Shown here piece by piece: positions 61,396-64,000 of a DNA stretch of 64,000 bases. Origin of the DNA: Lachnospiraceae bacterium. GTDB taxonomy: Bacteria; Bacillota; Clostridia; Lachnospirales; Lachnospiraceae. Positions within the stretch are counted from its first letter, which is position 1; each line of letters starts with the position of its first letter. Under the pieces are notes generated by a model, which had not been told where the DNA came from, ran no database searches, and saw only the letters and a list, made by a program, of their open reading frames with translations. The stretch lies in assembly GCA_017513125.1 (NCBI GenBank), contig JAFWDI010000028.1, positions 1 to 64,000 of the forward strand, read 5' to 3'. The position numbers and the translations under genes were made by a program.

Positions 61396-62865
61396 ATGAG
61401 TATGGATCAAGAAGGCAACATTTTAGAAGAAGAAGTCACTCAGCCTGATCCGGTACCCGAAGAGACGCCAGCTGACGGCGGACAGCCCGGGACCAGGAAG
61501 GGCCTCACCACGGCGCTGAAGACTTTCTTCGGCGTGGGCGACTGCGGCTTCGTCCTGATGAGTAACGTCGAGACGTTCTACTTCATGACGTTCCTGACCG
61601 ACTTTGCGATGTTCGCACCGGCGATCGCCGCTGTGATCAACTCGGTCTTTTCGATCGTGGATGCGTGCCTGTCCTGGATCTACGGCGGCATCATCAACAG
61701 AGTCAAAGCCCGCCGCTGGGGACGTTATCGTTCCTGGATGGTCATGACTCCCTGGATCGTGCCGTTCATTTTCGCCTGCCAGTTCCTGCGCATTGGCGAT
61801 AATGAGACGCTTTCCGCGGTCCTTATCATCATCGCGGCCATCGTTTCGCACATCATCTGGAACTTCGGTTATGTGGCGAACCTGGCACTGATCAACGTTG
61901 TCGGCCAGACCCCCGAAGGAAAAGCGACCCTGGCCTCTTCGAGAGCGACCTGGAACAACATCGGCGGACTTCTGTTCTCCTATCTGGGACTGCCTTTCGC
62001 TACGCTGCTGGGCAGCAAGATCGGTGAGAGAAACCAGTGGGCGGCCGCCGCGTTCATCCTTGGCTGGCTGATGGTCCTCGGTTACTATGCGCACTTCCGC
62101 ATGACGAAGGGCTACGAAGAGCAGGAGACCGGCGAAGACGCAGCTGCCCGTGCGGCTGCGGCGAGAAACCGGATCAGCCTTCCTACGATGATGAAGGCCC
62201 TGTTCCAGAACCCGCACCTGATCCTGCTGATCATCGCCGACCTCGCGAAGTGGAGCGTGAACTTCGTTTCTTCCGCTTCCGCGATCTACTACTTCCGTGA
62301 CGCCGCGGGCAATCCCGGACTGATGGTTCCCTACGCGCTGGTCATCGCCATCGCGGCGATCGTGGGCGCCTACATCAGCCGGTTCATCGCTGCGAAGATC
62401 TCGACCCGCACGACGGCTATCATTGCCTATGCCGGCATGACCGTCTTCCTGTTCGCGATCTATGCTGCGTACGCGAACCCGATCGCAGTCATCGGCCTGA
62501 TCGCATGCGCGAGATTCTTCTATGGTATCGCGTTTGCCATGACCCCTGCTCTGTATGCCGACACCGTGGTCTACTCGACCTGGAAGACCGGCCAGAACGC
62601 ATCCGGATGGATCATGGGCCTGCAGAACCTTCCTCTGAAGATCGCGATCTTCCTGCGCGGCGTCATCATCGGTGCCGTTCTGGTCAGCGTCGGCTGGGTC
62701 TCGGGCATTACGCTGGAAGGCACTGCCCGCCAGACCATGACGATCTCCTTTGCGGTCGTTCCTGCGGTCATGTGCCTTGTCGGCCTCGTGATCCTGATCT
62801 TCGGTTTCCGCCTTACGAAGAAGAAGGTGGAACAGTATCAGGCAGAGATCGACGCCAGACAGTAA
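61396..62865 (+). CDS. GPH-type glycoside/sugar:cation symporter (MFS_2)
   Basis: 489 residues with twelve membrane helices. FFGVGDCGFVLMSNVETFYFM and the GRYRSWM loop between helices 2 and 3 are typical of the GPH (melibiose carrier-like) family, as is ALYADTVVYSTWKTGQNASGW in the second half. The family imports sugars or glucuronides with Na+ or H+; the actual solute is unknown and no glycosidase is adjacent. An acidic N-terminal tail of 35 residues precedes helix 1. It has a long AT-rich upstream region and its own terminator, so it is regulated on its own. Confidence 0.88.
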   Translation: MSMDQEGNILEEEVTQPDPVPEETPADGGQPGTRKGLTTALKTFFGVGDCGFVLMSNVETFYFMTFLTDFAMFAPAIAAVINSVFSIVDACLSWIYGGIINRVKARRWGRYRSWMVMTPWIVPFIFACQFLRIGDNETLSAVLIIIAAIVSHIIWNFGYVANLALINVVGQTPEGKATLASSRATWNNIGGLLFSYLGLPFATLLGSKIGERNQWAAAAFILGWLMVLGYYAHFRMTKGYEEQETGEDAAARAAAARNRISLPTMMKALFQNPHLILLIIADLAKWSVNFVSSASAIYYFRDAAGNPGLMVPYALVIAIAAIVGAYISRFIAAKISTRTTAIIAYAGMTVFLFAIYAAYANPIAVIGLIACARFFYGIAFAMTPALYADTVVYSTWKTGQNASGWIMGLQNLPLKIAIFLRGVIIGAVLVSVGWVSGITLEGTARQTMTISFAVVPAVMCLVGLVILIFGFRLTKKKVEQYQAEIDARQ

Positions 62866-62900
62866 TCGTTTCCAGAAGATCTCTGCAGCGGATCGCATAA

Positions 62901-62930
62901 AGCCGCGGCCTTTACGGCCGCGGCTTTTTC
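62901..62930 (+). terminator. Terminator of the sugar transporter gene
   Basis: AGCCGCGGCC/GGCCGCGGCT (62901-62910, 62916-62925) with a TTTAC loop and a T-run. Confidence 0.92.
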
Positions 62931-63087
62931 GGTGCAGTGAAGTGCGGTCCGCGGCCTTTAGTTCGTCTTCCGGCTTCCCAGCGCCCCCTATTTGTCTAAA
63001 ATAGACGATATTGATTTAAGATTTTGTGAAATATGCCCAGTGTTCTTTTGAATAATTTCTGTATAATTATACACGGATTTCTATGAC

Positions 63088-63292
63088 ACATCAGGTGCCC
63101 GGTTCCCGCGTTTCACGGGGCAGACCGGGAGAATAGGGAAGCGGGTGCGAATCCCGCACGAACTCGTCACTGTGATGGGGAGTTTCGAAACAGGATGCCA
63201 CTGGGCGGTACCGCGAAGCGGAAGCTTCGGGGAATACCGCAACGGGAAGGCGTTTCGAAGCGATGATCCTAAGTCAGGAGACCTGCCTGGAA
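63088..63292 (+). promoter_or_regulatory. Cobalamin (B12) riboswitch aptamer
   Basis: Conserved elements appear in order: GGGAAGCGGGTGCGAATCCC (63136-63155), GATGCCACTG (63194-63203) and the B12 box AGTCAGGAGACCTGCC (63272-63287). A TATAAT box at 63062-63067 places transcription start about 15 nt before the aptamer. It should lower expression of the downstream cobaltochelatase-like gene when cobalamin is plentiful. Confidence 0.95.
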
Positions 63293-63478
63293 TGTGCCGG
63301 AGCTCAGCTCCGGGCCACGAGTAATTGGCCGATCATGAGAACGCCGACGCCGGAGAGAAAACCGGCGAGGCATCATGGCGACCTCTTTTCGTCACGTTAA
63401 ACGGTCATAGGACCCGGCGCTTATTCGGCGTTAGGTTTTATGGCTTATTTTTTTTAAAGTGCATGAAGGAGGAAGAAA
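63293..63478 (+). promoter_or_regulatory. Riboswitch expression platform and leader of the cbiK-like gene
   Basis: Two hairpins follow the aptamer: CCGGAG/CTCCGG (63297-63302, 63308-63313) and CGCCGG/CCGGCG (63348-63353, 63362-63367). A weaker GAGG/CCTC pairing (63367-63385) is followed by TTTT and may be the terminator. AGGAGGAAG sits 3 nt before the ATG region at 63479. Confidence 0.6.
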
Positions 63479-64000
63479 ATGAGAAAAATCAGCACTTTGA
63501 TCCTGGCGGGCGTTCTGTCTGCCGCTATGGTCTTCGGACTGGCTGCCTGCGGAAACCAGGGCGGCGGTTCCGATAACGCTCCGGCTCCGGCTGAGACCGA
63601 GGCTGCCGCTCCCGAGGAGACCGAGGCTGTCGTGGACGACGCCGCTGCTGCGGCTGCCGTCGACGAGCTGATCGCGGCGATTCAGGTCCAGAACTGGACC
63701 GAGGACACCGAGGCGCAGTGCGCTGCGGCGAAGGCGGCCTGGGATGCCCTGACCCCCGAGCAGCAGGAACTGGTCGAAGAGGGAGATTACTTCGGCCGCG
63801 ACACCGGCGACGCTTCCGCTGACGATCCGCTGAACGCTGACGAGATCGGCGAGAACGAGATCCTCGTGGTCAGCTTCGGTACGTCCTTCAACGACAGCCG
63901 TGCGCAGGATATCGGCGGCATCGAGCGTGCCATCCAGGCTGCGAACCCCGACTGGTCCGTCAGAAGAGCTTTCACCGCTCAGATCATCATCAACCACGTT
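63479..64000 (+). CDS. Lipoprotein sirohydrochlorin cobaltochelatase-like protein (CbiK family), truncated by window end
   Basis: 174 residues visible, frame open at the window edge. The lipobox GLAACG at residues 20-25 predicts a membrane-anchored extracytoplasmic protein. A Glu/Ala/Pro linker and a helical segment (AAAVDELIAAIQVQNWTEDTEAQ, CAAAKAAWDALTPEQQELVEEG region) follow. From about residue 125 the CbiK start is clear: EILVVSFGTSFNDSRAQDIG and RRAFTAQIIINH. CbiK inserts cobalt (or nickel/iron) into sirohydrochlorin; catalytic His residues lie beyond the window. The ATG at 63479 has AGGAGGAAG upstream and a B12 riboswitch before it. A secreted member may bind or metallate tetrapyrroles outside the cell. 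Confidence 0.9.
   Translation, partial: MRKISTLILAGVLSAAMVFGLAACGNQGGGSDNAPAPAETEAAAPEETEAVVDDAAAAAAVDELIAAIQVQNWTEDTEAQCAAAKAAWDALTPEQQELVEEGDYFGRDTGDASADDPLNADEIGENEILVVSFGTSFNDSRAQDIGGIERAIQAANPDWSVRRAFTAQIIINHV

Noticed and set aside
63204..63220. GGTACCGCG suggesting a T-box
   Set aside because: It lies inside the cobalamin aptamer between conserved B12 riboswitch elements, and no tRNA-synthetase gene follows.

Overview
The window looks like chromosome from a strictly anaerobic, Gram-positive (monoderm) member of the Clostridia with a GC-rich genome. The grounds are: a glycyl radical enzyme, rubredoxins, a rubrerythrin and an aldehyde ferredoxin oxidoreductase; many lipobox lipoproteins and a wall-type surface protein, with no outer-membrane genes; GGAGG-type ribosome sites; a ZapA of the Firmicutes type; and FtsW/RodA-PBP pairing. 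Genus cannot be fixed from the sequence. No phage, insertion sequence or CRISPR array is visible. The one clear compositional outlier is a small AT-rich gene at 34714-35094.

Layout. 1-5.1 kb: end of a PrsW-type membrane protease, a small membrane protein, a large VWA/pilin-domain surface protein and a thioredoxin-fold protein. 5.2-9.7 kb: an orphan glycyl radical enzyme followed by two oxygen-defence genes, a double-rubredoxin protein and a ferredoxin-rubredoxin-rubrerythrin-rubredoxin fusion. 9.7-16 kb: a secreted DUF4015-type glycosidase, a flippase-glycosyltransferase-esterase operon and a YprB-type exonuclease. 16-21.8 kb: housekeeping genes ruvA-ruvB, zapA, an FtsW/RodA protein with a long acidic tail, a class B PBP and tRNA-Leu(CAA). 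22-26.5 kb: two tandem UroD-fold methyltransferase-like genes, tcdA and an MmcQ/EVE-like protein. 26.5-32 kb: a large PEP-synthase-like protein, and a TetR regulator divergent from an Old-Yellow-Enzyme-type reductase. 32-39.6 kb: a run of small redox, lipoprotein, transglutaminase, methyltransferase and lipase genes. 39.7-44.4 kb: a second OYE-type reductase, a YgjP metallopeptidase, a radical SAM protein and a lipoprotein amidase. 44.7-52.4 kb: ftsZ, a DMT transporter, ispF, tRNA-Gly(CCC), a TGS-less thrS and ppdK. 52.5-61 kb: an esterase, a MATE transporter, a ferredoxin-AOR-fdhD locus and a SNF2 helicase. 61.4-64 kb: a GPH-type sugar transporter, then a cobalamin riboswitch in front of a secreted lipoprotein form of the cobaltochelatase CbiK, cut by the window end.

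How the parts may work together. The theme is low-potential anaerobic redox chemistry on small substrates: glycyl radical elimination, flavin/Fe-S enoate reduction, tungsten or molybdenum aldehyde oxidation and possible corrinoid-dependent methyl transfer. PEP-pyruvate interconversion (PPDK) provides central energy metabolism, and thiol peroxidase-like and rubrerythrin proteins protect oxygen-sensitive enzymes. The cell-envelope set (FtsZ, ZapA, FtsW/RodA, PBP, amidase, lipoproteins with Glu/Thr/Pro/Ala linkers) fits a thick-walled cell. At least three genes (11882, 15956 on the minus strand, 24704) have a -10 box so close to the ATG that their mRNAs are predicted to be leaderless.
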